Below, one piece after another: positions 17,114-26,519 of a stretch of 64,000 bases of DNA. The notes beneath the pieces are model-generated. The model was not told the origin of the DNA, did not search any database, and was given only the letters and a program-made list of their open reading frames with translations. Made by a program: the position numbers and the translations under genes. Origin of the DNA: Microvirgula aerodenitrificans DSM 15089 (GTDB lineage: Bacteria; Pseudomonadota; Gammaproteobacteria; Burkholderiales; Aquaspirillaceae); the NCBI RefSeq assembly GCF_000620105.1, contig NZ_JHVK01000001.1:248001-312000 (forward strand). Reading direction: 5' to 3'. The stretch's first letter is position 1; each line of letters begins with the position of its first letter.

Positions 17114-18553
17114 TCAGTTCAGGCCGATGGAGACCGCTGCCAGCAGACCGATGATGCAGACGGCGCTGAGAATGGCGAACAGCGGCAGGTAGAACTTCAG
17201 CCACTTGCCGAACGGCAGGCCGGCCATGGCGATGATGGCCATGAAGTAGCCTTCGGTCGGCTGCATCAGGTTGGCCAGCCCGTCACCCCATTGCAGGCCG
17301 AGCACGACCACCTGGCGGTGCAGACCGACCAGGTCGGCCAGCGGGAAGAACACCGGCAGCGTGATCACGGCCTTGCCGGCGCCGGACGGCACCACCAGGT
17401 TGAATGCCCATTCCACGATCCAGATGCCGATGGCGGTCAGCGAGGTCGGCAGGCCGGACAGCATCTGCGCGAGGTAGTACACCATGGTGTCGAGGATATG
17501 GCCGTTTTCCAGGGCGACCGAGACGCCGCGTGCCACGCCGCAGATCAGTGCGCCGACCATCACGCCGCGCATCGCTTCGTTGTAGTTCGAGCAGATGTCG
17601 TTCAGGCGCTGGCCGACAATCAGGCTGCATACCACGGCCATGCCCATGAACAGGCCGGAGATCGGGACGAAGCCGAGCTTGAACTGCAGGATCGACCAGA
17701 TGATGGTGATGAACATCACCAGGGTGGCGACGGCAGCGATCCGCTGGCGGACGGTGTATTCCACCGGGCCGGCGTTGGTTTCGGCCTGGTATTTGCTGCG
17801 CAGGGTGGCGTCGAGTTCCGGCGTCAGGCTGCGGGCCGGATCTGCCTTGACCCGTGCCGCGTAGCGCATCAGATAGGCGATCGAGATCAGGGTGCTGACC
17901 ACCAGGAAGATCGCGCGATAGCCGGCGCCGGAGAACATCGGCAGCTGGCCGACGATATGCGAGGTGCCGATGGTGGCCGGGGCGGTCAGGGCGAAGGCGA
18001 AGCCGACCGACGGGCCGAGCAGCGCGATGGCGACGGCACTGGTGGTGTCATAGCCGAGCCGGAGCATCAGCGGCAGCACGATCGGCAGGTAGGCGATGCC
18101 GAGTTCCGGCGTGCCGACAAAGGCAGCGATCAGGCTGAAAATGAAGACCAGCACGAACATGATCAGGCTGACCCGCGCGCCGAGGGCGGCCAGCAGCTTG
18201 TCGATCGCATAGTTGATGACGCCGGCCATGCGGATGACGCCAACCGCGCCGCCGACCAGCAGGGTCAGGATGACCACGTCGGCCGCCTTGACCATGCCGT
18301 CAGGAATGGCGGACATGATCTGCATGAAGCTCAGCGGGGTCTGTTCGATGAACTGGAACGAACCCGGCACCACGGTCGAACGACCGTTGACCATGGTGCG
18401 TGCATATTCGCCGGCCGGCATGATGTAGCTGAGCACGGCGACGATCAGCACCATGGCTCCAAGGATGACGTAGATGTCCGGAATCACGAACTTCTTCGCC
18501 GCGGGTGACTTGCTGTCCGTCTTCTGCTCGGACGGGGTGTGCAGGGTAGCCAT
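17114..18553 (-). CDS. YfcC-family inner-membrane carrier (1)
   Basis: 479 residues with about a dozen transmembrane helices. The start is typical of the family: FVIPDIYVILGAMVLIVAVL, then IMPAGEYAR. Internal GTPELGIAYLPIVLPLMLRL and a C-terminal QPTEGYFMAI motif are conserved. YfcC proteins are ion-coupled carriers related to arginine/ornithine and C4-dicarboxylate transporters; the substrate here is unknown. It ends the allantoin cluster and is paralogous to the carrier at 21822-23279. Transport of a purine-degradation intermediate or product is a reasonable inference. Confidence 0.85.
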   Translation of the reverse strand: MATLHTPSEQKTDSKSPAAKKFVIPDIYVILGAMVLIVAVLSYIMPAGEYARTMVNGRSTVVPGSFQFIEQTPLSFMQIMSAIPDGMVKAADVVILTLLVGGAVGVIRMAGVINYAIDKLLAALGARVSLIMFVLVFIFSLIAAFVGTPELGIAYLPIVLPLMLRLGYDTTSAVAIALLGPSVGFAFALTAPATIGTSHIVGQLPMFSGAGYRAIFLVVSTLISIAYLMRYAARVKADPARSLTPELDATLRSKYQAETNAGPVEYTVRQRIAAVATLVMFITIIWSILQFKLGFVPISGLFMGMAVVCSLIVGQRLNDICSNYNEAMRGVMVGALICGVARGVSVALENGHILDTMVYYLAQMLSGLPTSLTAIGIWIVEWAFNLVVPSGAGKAVITLPVFFPLADLVGLHRQVVVLGLQWGDGLANLMQPTEGYFMAIIAMAGLPFGKWLKFYLPLFAILSAVCIIGLLAAVSIGLN

Positions 18554-18704
18554 GATGACCTCCAGGTTTGGGACTGGGCGAACCGGCTTGGGCCGGCCGC
18601 CAGGGGAACGTGATATGACTCATGGCTAGTCTAAGCAGGGTGCGGAAGGGCTTTGCTGTCCGGGACTGACAATGCATTGTCCTTGCACGCCATGCCGTTG
18701 GTCG

Positions 18705-20144
18705 TCAGATGACCGGCTGGCGGCGATGCTTCATCAGCAGCCAGTACAGCGCCGAGGCGAGCAGCGTGCCGATGATCCAGGCGAACGGCGCCAGCCGTTC
18801 CAGCGGCGACCACAGGGCAATGACACAGGACGGAATGGCGGCGACGAAGAACGCCAGTACCGCACGGCGGTTGACGCCGCGGTGATACCAGTAGGCACCG
18901 TCCGGCGATTCGCTGTACAGCGCGCTGATGTCGACCTGGCGGCGGGCGATCGCGTAGTAGTCGGTGATGATCACGCCGAACAGCGGGCCGAGACAGGCGC
19001 CGAGGCAGCCGACGAACAGATTGATCACGATCGGGTTGTGGTACAGCGACCACGGCATGACCAGGATGGACAGCACGGCAGTGATGACGCCGCCGCGCCA
19101 GAACGAGATGTGCTTCGGCGCGATATTGGCAATGTCGTACGCGGCAGAGACGAAATTGGCGACGATATTGATGCCGATGGTGGCGATGACGAAGGTCAGG
19201 CAGCCCAGCACCAGCACGGTCGGGTGATCGATGCGCTGCACGACATGGATCGGGTCGAGAATGGCCTCGCCGAAGACGGAAACGGTACTGGCAGTGACCG
19301 CAACCGTCACCAGCGCGAAAGCGAGGAAGTTGATCGGCAGGCCGAGAAAATTGCCGCGCCGGACCGCTTTCGTGCTGACGCCGAAGCGCGAGAAATCGGC
19401 GAAATTCAGCAGCAGCGCGGCAAAGTAGGCGATGACCAGCGCCACCACCGACAGCATCTGGTACAGGGTCTCGCCGGGACTCAGCGTCTTGTCAGACAGC
19501 GACAGGGTCAGGGCGCCCCAGCCGGCCTGCGACAGCATCCAGGCCGCCAGTGCGAACATGACCAGGTAGACCGCCGGGCCGCAGAAGTCGATAAAGCGGC
19601 GCACCCATTCCATGCCGCGCCAGAACAGCGCCAGTTGCAGACACCACATGATCATCAGGCAGATCCAGCCCAGCTCGGTCAGTCCGAGCCACATGCCGTC
19701 GAGCCGGCCGACTGCCGCCGGCCACAGCGCGGCCACCATGATCACCAGCGCGGTCGAGGCCAGCCAGGTCTGCACGCCGTACCAGACGATGCCGACAATG
19801 GCACGCAGGATGGCCGGCAGATTGGCACCGAACACGCCGAAACTGAGCCGGGCGATGACCGGATACGGGACGCCGAGCTGCTGGCCCATCACGCCGACGC
19901 CGTCGAGCAGCTTGTTGACCACCAGGATGCCGGCCATCATCGCCAGCAGGATCTGCCAGCCGGACAGGCCGAGAAAGAACAGCCCGGCGGCGAATACATA
20001 GCCGCCGACGCTGTGGATATCGCTCATCCACATGGCGAAGTAGTTGTAGGTACCCCAACTGCGCCGCGAGATCGGGAGCAGATCGTCATTGGTCAGACGC
20101 GGGCTGTACGAGGGCGGAAGGGTGGAGGGGTCCGGTGCGTTCAT
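18705..20144 (-). CDS. NCS1-family permease (allantoin / nucleobase type)
   Basis: 479 residues and about 12 TM helices. It matches NCS1 symporters: RSWGTYNYFAMWMSDIHSVG, GVPYPVIARLSFGVFGANLP, WYGVQTWLASTA, and the C-terminal LGPLFGVIITDYYAIARRQV. The gene sits next to allantoinase, so allantoin (or uracil/hydantoin) uptake is likely. I chose the ATG at 20144, preceded by AGGGAG. Confidence 0.9.
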   Translation of the reverse strand: MNAPDPSTLPPSYSPRLTNDDLLPISRRSWGTYNYFAMWMSDIHSVGGYVFAAGLFFLGLSGWQILLAMMAGILVVNKLLDGVGVMGQQLGVPYPVIARLSFGVFGANLPAILRAIVGIVWYGVQTWLASTALVIMVAALWPAAVGRLDGMWLGLTELGWICLMIMWCLQLALFWRGMEWVRRFIDFCGPAVYLVMFALAAWMLSQAGWGALTLSLSDKTLSPGETLYQMLSVVALVIAYFAALLLNFADFSRFGVSTKAVRRGNFLGLPINFLAFALVTVAVTASTVSVFGEAILDPIHVVQRIDHPTVLVLGCLTFVIATIGINIVANFVSAAYDIANIAPKHISFWRGGVITAVLSILVMPWSLYHNPIVINLFVGCLGACLGPLFGVIITDYYAIARRQVDISALYSESPDGAYWYHRGVNRRAVLAFFVAAIPSCVIALWSPLERLAPFAWIIGTLLASALYWLLMKHRRQPVI

Positions 20145-20368
20145 GAAAAGCTCCCTGAAGGATGAATTCCTGTGCCGCACCCGTTGCGGGAAGGTCGTCG
20201 CACGGTGCGGCGCTGTCGGGTGTGGCGGCCACCGCTGGCCGGCCGCCACACCGGATATATCCGGTAGTGCCGGCCGCCTGTCGTGACGGCCGGAACAGAA
20301 CCAGTTTACGGACCGGTTACCGGACGGGAGTTGTCATGACCCGACAGCATGTGGTCTTTTCGCGCCGT

Positions 20369-21733
20369 TCACTCACCCGGCCGCAGCAACTGGCCGGCCG
20401 GCTCGCCGACGATGCCGCTGTCGAGGCGGAAGACCGTGCGCCCGCGCAGCAGCGTGCGGGTGATGCGGCAGCCGATGCGCCGTCCTTCGTAGGCGCTGAA
20501 ACGGTTCTTGTAGTACAGGTCCTCGGCGCGCAGCGTGTATGGCCGCGTCGGGTCGAGCAGCACCACGTCGGCATCCTTGCCGATTGCGATCTCGCCCTTC
20601 TGGCCGAGGCGGAAGCGTTCGGCCGGTCGGGTGGCCAGCAGCCGCATCAGCAGCGACGGGTCGATGCCGCGCTGGAGTACGGCAGCATCGAACATCGCGT
20701 CGACGCTGTTCTGGCAGGCGGACAGCCCGCCCCAGGCATCGAAGGCATTCGGCGATGCTTTCAGGTCCGGCGTGCATGGCGAGTGATCGGAACCGATGAT
20801 GTGGATGCGTTCGGCACGCAGCGCGTCCCACATCCGTTCCTGGTTGGCGCGGTCGCGGATCGGCGGCGAGCACTTGGCGCGCGGGCCGATCGCATCCAGC
20901 TCCTCGGTGCAGAGCAGGAAGTAGTGCGGGCAGGACTCGACGCTGGCATCGACCCCGTCGGCTATGGCGCGGTGGATGGCGTCGACCGCTTCCGGGCAGC
21001 TGTTGTGGGCGATATGCACCCGGCAGCCGGTTTCCCTGGCGATCAGCAGCACGCGCTGGACCGCTTCGACCTCGGTGAACACCGGGCGGCTGGCCACGTA
21101 GTCGGACACGCGGGTCTTGCCGGCGGCGCGGGCGTCACGGCCGAGCTTGTCGGTCAGGGCTGCGTTTTCGCAGTGGATGACCAGCAGGTCACCGGTTCTG
21201 GCCAGCACCTGCATGCCGCGATACAGCTCGTAGTCGTCGACATTCATGAAATCGCCCGGCTTGCCGGAGCCGCAGGTGGCGACAAAGCACTTGAAGGCGG
21301 CCACGCCGGCGGCGGACAGCGGTTCGAGGTCGGCGAGGTTCCACGGCACCAGCCCGCCCATCGGCGCATAGTCGACGTGGCACTGGCCCCGTGCGGCATC
21401 CAGCTTGATCTGCAGCGAGGCCAGGTCGGTGGTGGCCGGGATGGTGTTCAGCGGCATCTCGACAAAGGTGGTGGTGCCGCCGGCGGCCATGGCCCGGGTG
21501 CCGCTCAGATAGCCTTCCCACTCGGTGCGGCCGGGCTCGGAAATGTGCATGTGCGCGTCGACCATGCCGGGCAGCACGTACTGGCCGTCGGCGTCGATGA
21601 CTTCGGCGGCCTGCGCCGGGTCGAGGCGGCCGGCGAGACAGGTGATCTTGCCGTCGCGGATGCCGAGGTCGAGCGGAACGGTGCCGTCGCGCAACACGAC
21701 GGCGCCATTGCGGATGATCGTGTCGAACATCAT
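20369..21733 (-). CDS. allB: Allantoinase
   Basis: 454 residues of the cyclic amidohydrolase superfamily. It opens the hydantoin ring of allantoin to give allantoate. Metal ligands are visible: His61 and His63 in DAHMHISEPG, the Lys148 position to be carbamylated in AAFKCF, later His residues in VIHCENA and HIAHNS, and Asp in IGSDHSPC. SEPG after HxH and the SPCTPDLK loop favour allantoinase over dihydropyrimidinase. ATG at 21733 is preceded by AAGGA; ATG 21730 directly after it is an alternative. Confidence 0.93.
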   Translation of the reverse strand: MMFDTIIRNGAVVLRDGTVPLDLGIRDGKITCLAGRLDPAQAAEVIDADGQYVLPGMVDAHMHISEPGRTEWEGYLSGTRAMAAGGTTTFVEMPLNTIPATTDLASLQIKLDAARGQCHVDYAPMGGLVPWNLADLEPLSAAGVAAFKCFVATCGSGKPGDFMNVDDYELYRGMQVLARTGDLLVIHCENAALTDKLGRDARAAGKTRVSDYVASRPVFTEVEAVQRVLLIARETGCRVHIAHNSCPEAVDAIHRAIADGVDASVESCPHYFLLCTEELDAIGPRAKCSPPIRDRANQERMWDALRAERIHIIGSDHSPCTPDLKASPNAFDAWGGLSACQNSVDAMFDAAVLQRGIDPSLLMRLLATRPAERFRLGQKGEIAIGKDADVVLLDPTRPYTLRAEDLYYKNRFSAYEGRRIGCRITRTLLRGRTVFRLDSGIVGEPAGQLLRPGE

Positions 21734-21821
21734 GGTAAGGAGTCCTTTCGGTTCATTGTGGCGGGCCTGTCGCCAGGCCCGCCTCTGGCGGTCCGTGCCC
21801 ATCTTCATGGGCCGTCTGCGG

Positions 21822-23279
21822 CTACATGCCGAGGTTCATGGTCTGCATCAGGTACAGGGCGACACAGGCGATGGCGCCCAGTATCAGCATCAGCGGGGTG
21901 TAGAAGCGGATCCACTTGCCGAAGTCGACCTTGCCCATCACCAGCGTGGCGACGAAGAAGCCCGAAGTCGGGAAGAAGATGTCGGTCAGCTGGCCACCCC
22001 AGGCATTGGCGGTGACGACGGCCTGCTGCGAGATGCCGAGCAGGGTGCCGAGCGGCGACAGCACCGGCATGGTCAGCACGGTCAGGGCAGTGGCGCCCGG
22101 CACCAGTGCATTGAACAGCGCCTGTTCCCAGAACACCACGATGGCGGACACTTCGGCCGGCACGCTGCGCATGATCTGTTCCAGCCAGTACACCAGGGTA
22201 TCGGTGATCACGCCACGGTCCATGACCACGGCGATGGCGCTGGCCACCCCGCACAGCAGTGCGGCGACCATCATGTCACGCATGCCGGCATTGACGTCGT
22301 CGCAGATCTGTTGCGGCCGCTTGCCGGCAATGGCGGATGCCGTGATGCCGATGAACAGGAACAGCCCGCCGATGGCCTCGAAACCGAGGTTGTTGATCAG
22401 GATGGCGGCAATGGCGCACGGGAACATCACCAGGCAGGCGAGGCCGGCCAGGATGTGGCGGCGGGTGACGACCAGCTCGCCCTGTTCGCGCTGCGCTTCC
22501 TGCAGCTCGGCACGCATCAGCTGGTCGGAGTCCAGCGTCAGGCTGCGGCTCGGGTCAGCCTTGACCCGGGCGGCATAGCGCATCACGTAGGCGACGGTGA
22601 CGATGGTGACGATCACCAGCACCACGGCGCGGAAGGCCGAACCGGAGAAGATCGGCAACTGGGCGATCTGCTGGCCGACACCGACCGAGCCCGGAATGGT
22701 CAGGCCGAAGGTGAAGCCCATGCACGGTCCGAGCAGGGCGACCGCCATGGCCGACATGCCGTCATAGCCGAGCCGGTAGAACAGCGGCAGCAGCACCGGC
22801 AGGTAGGCCAGCGACAGTTCCGGCACACCGATAAAGGCGGCCAGGCCGGTGAAAATGCCGATCAGGATCGGAATGACCAGAAAGCCCTTGTCGCCGACGC
22901 CGTCGATCAGCTTGTGCACGCCGATGTCGATCAGTCCGGCACGCTTGATCAGCCCCATGCCGCCCCCGACCATGAAGGTCAGGAACACGATGGATGCGGC
23001 GCGCTTCAGGCCGTCAGGGATGGCGGTGACCAGTTGCATGAAGCCGACCGGTTGCTGGGCGACCTGGTGGTAGGTGCCGGCCACGACCAGCGTTTGCGGA
23101 CCGTGGGCGGTCTGCAGGGTTTCGCGGGTGTATTCGCCGGCGGGGATGATGAAGGTCAGGACGGCCATGACCAGGATAAAGACCGACAGGACGATGTAGA
23201 TGTCCGGCATCCGGAATGATTTGCGGGCCGGCCGGCTGTCGGGGGGCATCGGCGCATTGGTGGCGGGATGGGTGCTCAT
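21822..23279 (-). CDS. YfcC-family inner-membrane carrier (2)
   Basis: 485 residues and about a dozen TM helices. It shares with the carrier at 17114 the MPDIYIVLSVFILVMAVLTF, IIPAGEYTR, AFIGVPELSLAYLPVLLPLF and YAARVKADPSRSLT segments. It therefore arose by duplication or parallel recruitment. It stands between the carbamoyltransferase-like gene and allantoinase in the same direction, implying transport of a pathway compound. The ATG at 23279 follows a GGAGAG site. Confidence 0.85.
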   Translation of the reverse strand: MSTHPATNAPMPPDSRPARKSFRMPDIYIVLSVFILVMAVLTFIIPAGEYTRETLQTAHGPQTLVVAGTYHQVAQQPVGFMQLVTAIPDGLKRAASIVFLTFMVGGGMGLIKRAGLIDIGVHKLIDGVGDKGFLVIPILIGIFTGLAAFIGVPELSLAYLPVLLPLFYRLGYDGMSAMAVALLGPCMGFTFGLTIPGSVGVGQQIAQLPIFSGSAFRAVVLVIVTIVTVAYVMRYAARVKADPSRSLTLDSDQLMRAELQEAQREQGELVVTRRHILAGLACLVMFPCAIAAILINNLGFEAIGGLFLFIGITASAIAGKRPQQICDDVNAGMRDMMVAALLCGVASAIAVVMDRGVITDTLVYWLEQIMRSVPAEVSAIVVFWEQALFNALVPGATALTVLTMPVLSPLGTLLGISQQAVVTANAWGGQLTDIFFPTSGFFVATLVMGKVDFGKWIRFYTPLMLILGAIACVALYLMQTMNLGM

Positions 23280-23630
23280 GCTTCTCTCCAGAGTGTTGAC
23301 GGGTGTCAGCACACCGGACGACGGCCAGGGACTTGCCGGGTTCGGGCGTCAGGGTCCGGTATGCGTATGCCGGAAAACCGGCAGACAACATGCGGCAGCA
23401 GGTGCTTGACCGGGTCGGGGACATCCCCGTCCGTCAGCAGGGCGTCCCGGCCAATGACCGATCCACCTCCTGGCACAGGGCGGCATGGCAGGGCGCCGTG
23501 TCGCCTCCTGGCATCTGAAGCCAAACAGTACTCGCGACCGGCCGCCGCACCGGGTACGCCGGGACGGCGGCATTCGCAACGCAAACCGGCCACCGCAGGC
23601 AGCGGCCGGTACTGGAACGAGGGAACCTGA
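23280..23630. other. 351-bp intergenic region inside the allantoin cluster
   Basis: It separates the carbamoyltransferase-like gene from the second YfcC gene. A hairpin with ACCGG/CCGGT and an inner CCGC/GCGG stem at 23585-23610 lies 21 bp past the carbamoyltransferase stop and may terminate it. The rest presumably holds a promoter for the downstream carrier and allB. I see no gene in it. Confidence 0.45.
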
Positions 23631-24659
23631 TCAGTTGACGCCGATGACCGATGCCAGCAGGGCCATGCGCACGGCGACCGAGAAACCGATGGCCTTGAAG
23701 TACAGCTCGTGTTCGGTACGGTCGATGGCCATGTCGAACTCGCCCGGGTTGCGCGGCAGCGAGTGATGGACACCGACGACCTTGCCGGTCTTCTTCTTCA
23801 GGTTGTCGAGCATGTCGAGCGACACGTAGTGGTTTTCCAGCTTGCGCATGAACGCTTCGCGGTCCGGATCGTCCTTTTTCACCGAGCAGCCCGGCAGGTA
23901 GATCAGGTCGGCGCCGACGTCGGCAAACATTTCCGCATGCTTCTTCTGGTCGAGGTCGAAATGCTCTTCCCAGCGTGCGCCCATGGCGGTCAGCTTCTTG
24001 CGGATGATTTCCGGCGTGCGCAGCTCGCTGGTGCCGGTGTAGACAATGCGGGCACCCATGGCGGCCAGCGCCAGAGCGAACGACTGACCGGAGCGGGCGC
24101 GGGACAGGTCGGGCGAGCTGATCACCACGGTGGCGTTCTGCAGGTCGCCGAAGGCGCGCCAGCAGGTGTAGCTGTCCAGCAGGCCCTGGGTCGGGTGGGT
24201 CACGTGGCCGTAGCCGCCGGAGATGATCGGCGAGCTGTCGGTGCCGAGCTGTTCGATGGCGCCGAGCGCTTCCTTGTCGTCCGGGTGACGCATGACGATC
24301 ACGTCGGCGTACTGCGAGGTGACGCGCAGGCTGTCGTACAGGCTTTCGTTCTTGGCTACCGACGAGTTGTGCAGCGGGTCGGCTTCGGTGATCACGTTGC
24401 CGCCCAGGCGCAGCATGGCGTTTTCATGGCTGCAGCGGGTACGGGTCGACGGCTGGAAGAACAGCGTGTACAGGGTCTTGCCCTTCAGCAGGTCGACGCC
24501 GGTGCGCAGAAACGGTTCGAGCATCTTCGCGGATTCATACAGCGCATGGATCTGTTCGCGCTTGAAATCGTCGAGGAAGGTGATGTTCTTGCCCTTCATG
24601 CTGGTAGCGGCCAGTTGCTCGCGGATGTCCAGGGTCTTGAAGTTCTTGGTGAGAGCCAT
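23631..24659 (-). CDS. Aspartate/ornithine carbamoyltransferase-like enzyme of the purine cluster
   Basis: 342 residues with the complete carbamoyl-phosphate site: FFQPSTRTRCSHENAMLRLG, SSVAKNESLYDSLR (the 80s-loop Lys), DVIVMRHP, PTQGLLDSYT, and VHHSLPRNPGEFD in place of the usual HPLPR. It looks most like aspartate transcarbamylase but is not next to pyrimidine genes. It lies between ureidoglycine aminohydrolase and a carrier. A role in phosphorolysis of a ureido or carbamoyl product (ureidoglycolate, oxalurate or similar) to carbamoyl phosphate is an inference. A housekeeping pyrB is less likely because of context. Confidence 0.85.
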   Translation of the reverse strand: MALTKNFKTLDIREQLAATSMKGKNITFLDDFKREQIHALYESAKMLEPFLRTGVDLLKGKTLYTLFFQPSTRTRCSHENAMLRLGGNVITEADPLHNSSVAKNESLYDSLRVTSQYADVIVMRHPDDKEALGAIEQLGTDSSPIISGGYGHVTHPTQGLLDSYTCWRAFGDLQNATVVISSPDLSRARSGQSFALALAAMGARIVYTGTSELRTPEIIRKKLTAMGARWEEHFDLDQKKHAEMFADVGADLIYLPGCSVKKDDPDREAFMRKLENHYVSLDMLDNLKKKTGKVVGVHHSLPRNPGEFDMAIDRTEHELYFKAIGFSVAVRMALLASVIGVN

Positions 24660-24794
24660 GATGCGATTCCTTCAGAAAGGGATACGGAATGGAGCGTTCA
24701 TAAGGGCTGTCCGCGCCTCCCGCCCGGTGACGGGCCGGACGGGGAATCAGGCGGTTAGCGGAGAGGAAAGGAAGCCCGGCGCGGACAGAAAGCT

Positions 24795-25568
24795 TCAGAT
24801 CTCGACGTCGCGGTTGCAGTCCTTCGAGTAGATGTAGGTCAGCGGGCCACGTCCGGTCCCATAGCAGGCCTGTTTGGTGAACGGGCCGAACCAGATGAAG
24901 TCTTCCGCCTGCACGTGGATCCAGTCGGTATCGAGCAGGTACAGGCCTTCGCCTTCGTACAGGTAGGCGCCGTGTTCCTGCACATGGGTTTCGATGATCG
25001 GATGGCAGCCAGCCGGATCGAAACTCAGGATGTGCATGTTCATGTCGAACGCTTCGTTGATCGGCAGCAGGTCCTTCAGGTGGACGTTGCTCATGCCGTC
25101 GTAGTCCTGCCATTCGATTTCATTGGTATTGCCGAACACGGTGAACGGCTTGCGGCCATCCGGGTGCGGCACATAGCGCTGCTTGTACAGCAGGATCCGG
25201 CATTCCTTGCCGTTGGCGTTCTCGAAGGCAATGCCCTGGCCGGCGGTGGCATACGCATAGCCACCCTGACCCATCACCTTGCTTTCGCCACCGACGGTCA
25301 GCTTGAGCTGGCCTTCACCATCGAGGATGTAGATAAAGCTTTCTTCGTGCGGCTGGGCGGCGTAAGTCAGCGTGGTGCGACCTTCCGCGCCGACCGTGCC
25401 GATGAACTGGATGAAACTGGCACCCATCTTCGGCGTGGCGAGGATGGTCAGCTTGCAGTCGGCGAAGCCGGGAACGCAGTTGATGACGCGACCGTCGTTC
25501 GACAGGACGGCATAGTTGCCGTGCTTGACTACGGAGCGGTTCTTCAGCGGGCCGTCGGGATAGGGCAT
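24795..25568 (-). CDS. allE: (S)-ureidoglycine aminohydrolase
   Basis: 257 residues, a bicupin. AllE converts (S)-ureidoglycine to (S)-ureidoglycolate with release of ammonia, using a metal in the C-terminal cupin. The N-terminal VINCVPGFADCKLTILATPK and C-terminal cupin LSFDPAGCHPIIETHVQEHG, with a GLYLLDTDWIHVQAEDFIWF strand set, match the family. The metal-binding His/Glu/His cluster lies in PIIETHVQEHG. I chose the ATG at 25568 (MPYPDGPL). It acts between the M20 amidohydrolase and ureidoglycolate degradation. Confidence 0.93.
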   Translation of the reverse strand: MPYPDGPLKNRSVVKHGNYAVLSNDGRVINCVPGFADCKLTILATPKMGASFIQFIGTVGAEGRTTLTYAAQPHEESFIYILDGEGQLKLTVGGESKVMGQGGYAYATAGQGIAFENANGKECRILLYKQRYVPHPDGRKPFTVFGNTNEIEWQDYDGMSNVHLKDLLPINEAFDMNMHILSFDPAGCHPIIETHVQEHGAYLYEGEGLYLLDTDWIHVQAEDFIWFGPFTKQACYGTGRGPLTYIYSKDCNRDVEI

Positions 25569-25754
25569 GATTATCTCCAAGTTCGGTTAACGTGCATTCA
25601 TCTTTCAGAAAAATCGCCGTACTCATGGTGTTTGTGGCGGTTTGTCTTCAGGTGTTGAATGAAGTCTACGCGTGGCCCCGTGCAAGTCGCATGGCCGGGG
25701 ATGACAAGTCGTTGTCTCTGCGCGCCATGTGTTTCAAGCTGTTGAAAGGCAATG

Positions 25755-25782
25755 AAAAAACCGCCTTGCGGCGGTCGTTTTT
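25755..25782 (-). terminator. Terminator of the GST gene
   Basis: ACCGCC/GGCGGT with a TTGC loop is flanked by AAAAAA and TTTTTT, giving a U-run on both strands. It lies just past the GST stop, so the GST and allE genes are probably separate transcripts unless read-through occurs. Confidence 0.85.
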
Positions 25783-25794
25783 TCCTGTTCGCAG

Positions 25795-26475
25795 TCATTG
25801 TTTGCCGGTTTGGCCGGCCTCGGCGCGCTCCAGCCGGGTCCATTCGTCCGGGGTGCTGCCGATCTCGATCAGTACATGACGGCGGAAAGCCGGGCGCGCC
25901 GACAGCCGCTCGAACCAGGCGTCGACATGGACCAGGGTCGGGCGATCCAGCGGCAGCGCCCTGTAGCGTGCGGTCAGCGTGCCGGCCGGGATGTCGGCCA
26001 GCCCGAATTCGGCCCCGGACAGATACGGGGTCCGGGCCAGCTCTCGGTCCAGCAGGCCGAAGGTGTCGGCCAGCGCTGCCGCGCGGGCGGCAATCAGCTT
26101 GTGGTCGCGTTCGGCCGGGGCAGTGCGGATGGTGGCGAGGAAGGCCGGGCCGACCACCGGCGCCAGGGTGGACAGTTCCCAGTCCATCCATTTTTCGCGG
26201 GCGGCGCGTTGCGCCGGATCGGCCGGCCACAGCGAGTCTTTGCCGTAGCGGGCGGCCAGGTAGCGCACGATGGTGTTGGACTCGAACAGGGCCAGGTCGC
26301 CATCGACCAGGGTCGGCACTTTCCCGTTCGGATTCAGTGCCAGATAGTCGGCAACCTGGGTGCCGCCGAAGCTGCCGCCGGCATTCAGGCGCTGGTACCC
26401 GATACCGATTTCATCCAGGGTCCAGAGGACTTTCTGCACATTGCCGGAATTGCGCCGGCCATAAAGCGTGATCAT
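25795..26475 (-). CDS. Glutathione S-transferase family protein
   Basis: 226 residues. The thioredoxin-fold N-terminal domain (residues 1-78) starts MITLYGRRNSGNVQKVLW, and its glutathione-binding NGKVPTLVDGDLALFESNTI holds the cis-Pro and ES motif. An all-helical C-terminal domain follows (about 88-205). The Ser in RRNSGNV may be the catalytic residue. It is 45 bp downstream of the M20 amidohydrolase in the same direction. Its role in the cluster is unknown; it may simply be co-transcribed. Confidence 0.9.
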   Translation of the reverse strand: MITLYGRRNSGNVQKVLWTLDEIGIGYQRLNAGGSFGGTQVADYLALNPNGKVPTLVDGDLALFESNTIVRYLAARYGKDSLWPADPAQRAAREKWMDWELSTLAPVVGPAFLATIRTAPAERDHKLIAARAAALADTFGLLDRELARTPYLSGAEFGLADIPAGTLTARYRALPLDRPTLVHVDAWFERLSARPAFRRHVLIEIGSTPDEWTRLERAEAGQTGKQ

Positions 26476-26519
26476 GTCGATCTCCTGTTCTTGCGGGGAG
26501 GGAGCAACCGGCCGCGGGG

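Noticed and set aside
23631-24659. Annotating the carbamoyltransferase as housekeeping pyrB
   Set aside because: It has the catalytic motifs, but it is surrounded by allantoin genes, has a variant HSLPR motif and no pyrI or pyrC neighbour. The sequence alone does not exclude it, so no gene symbol was given.
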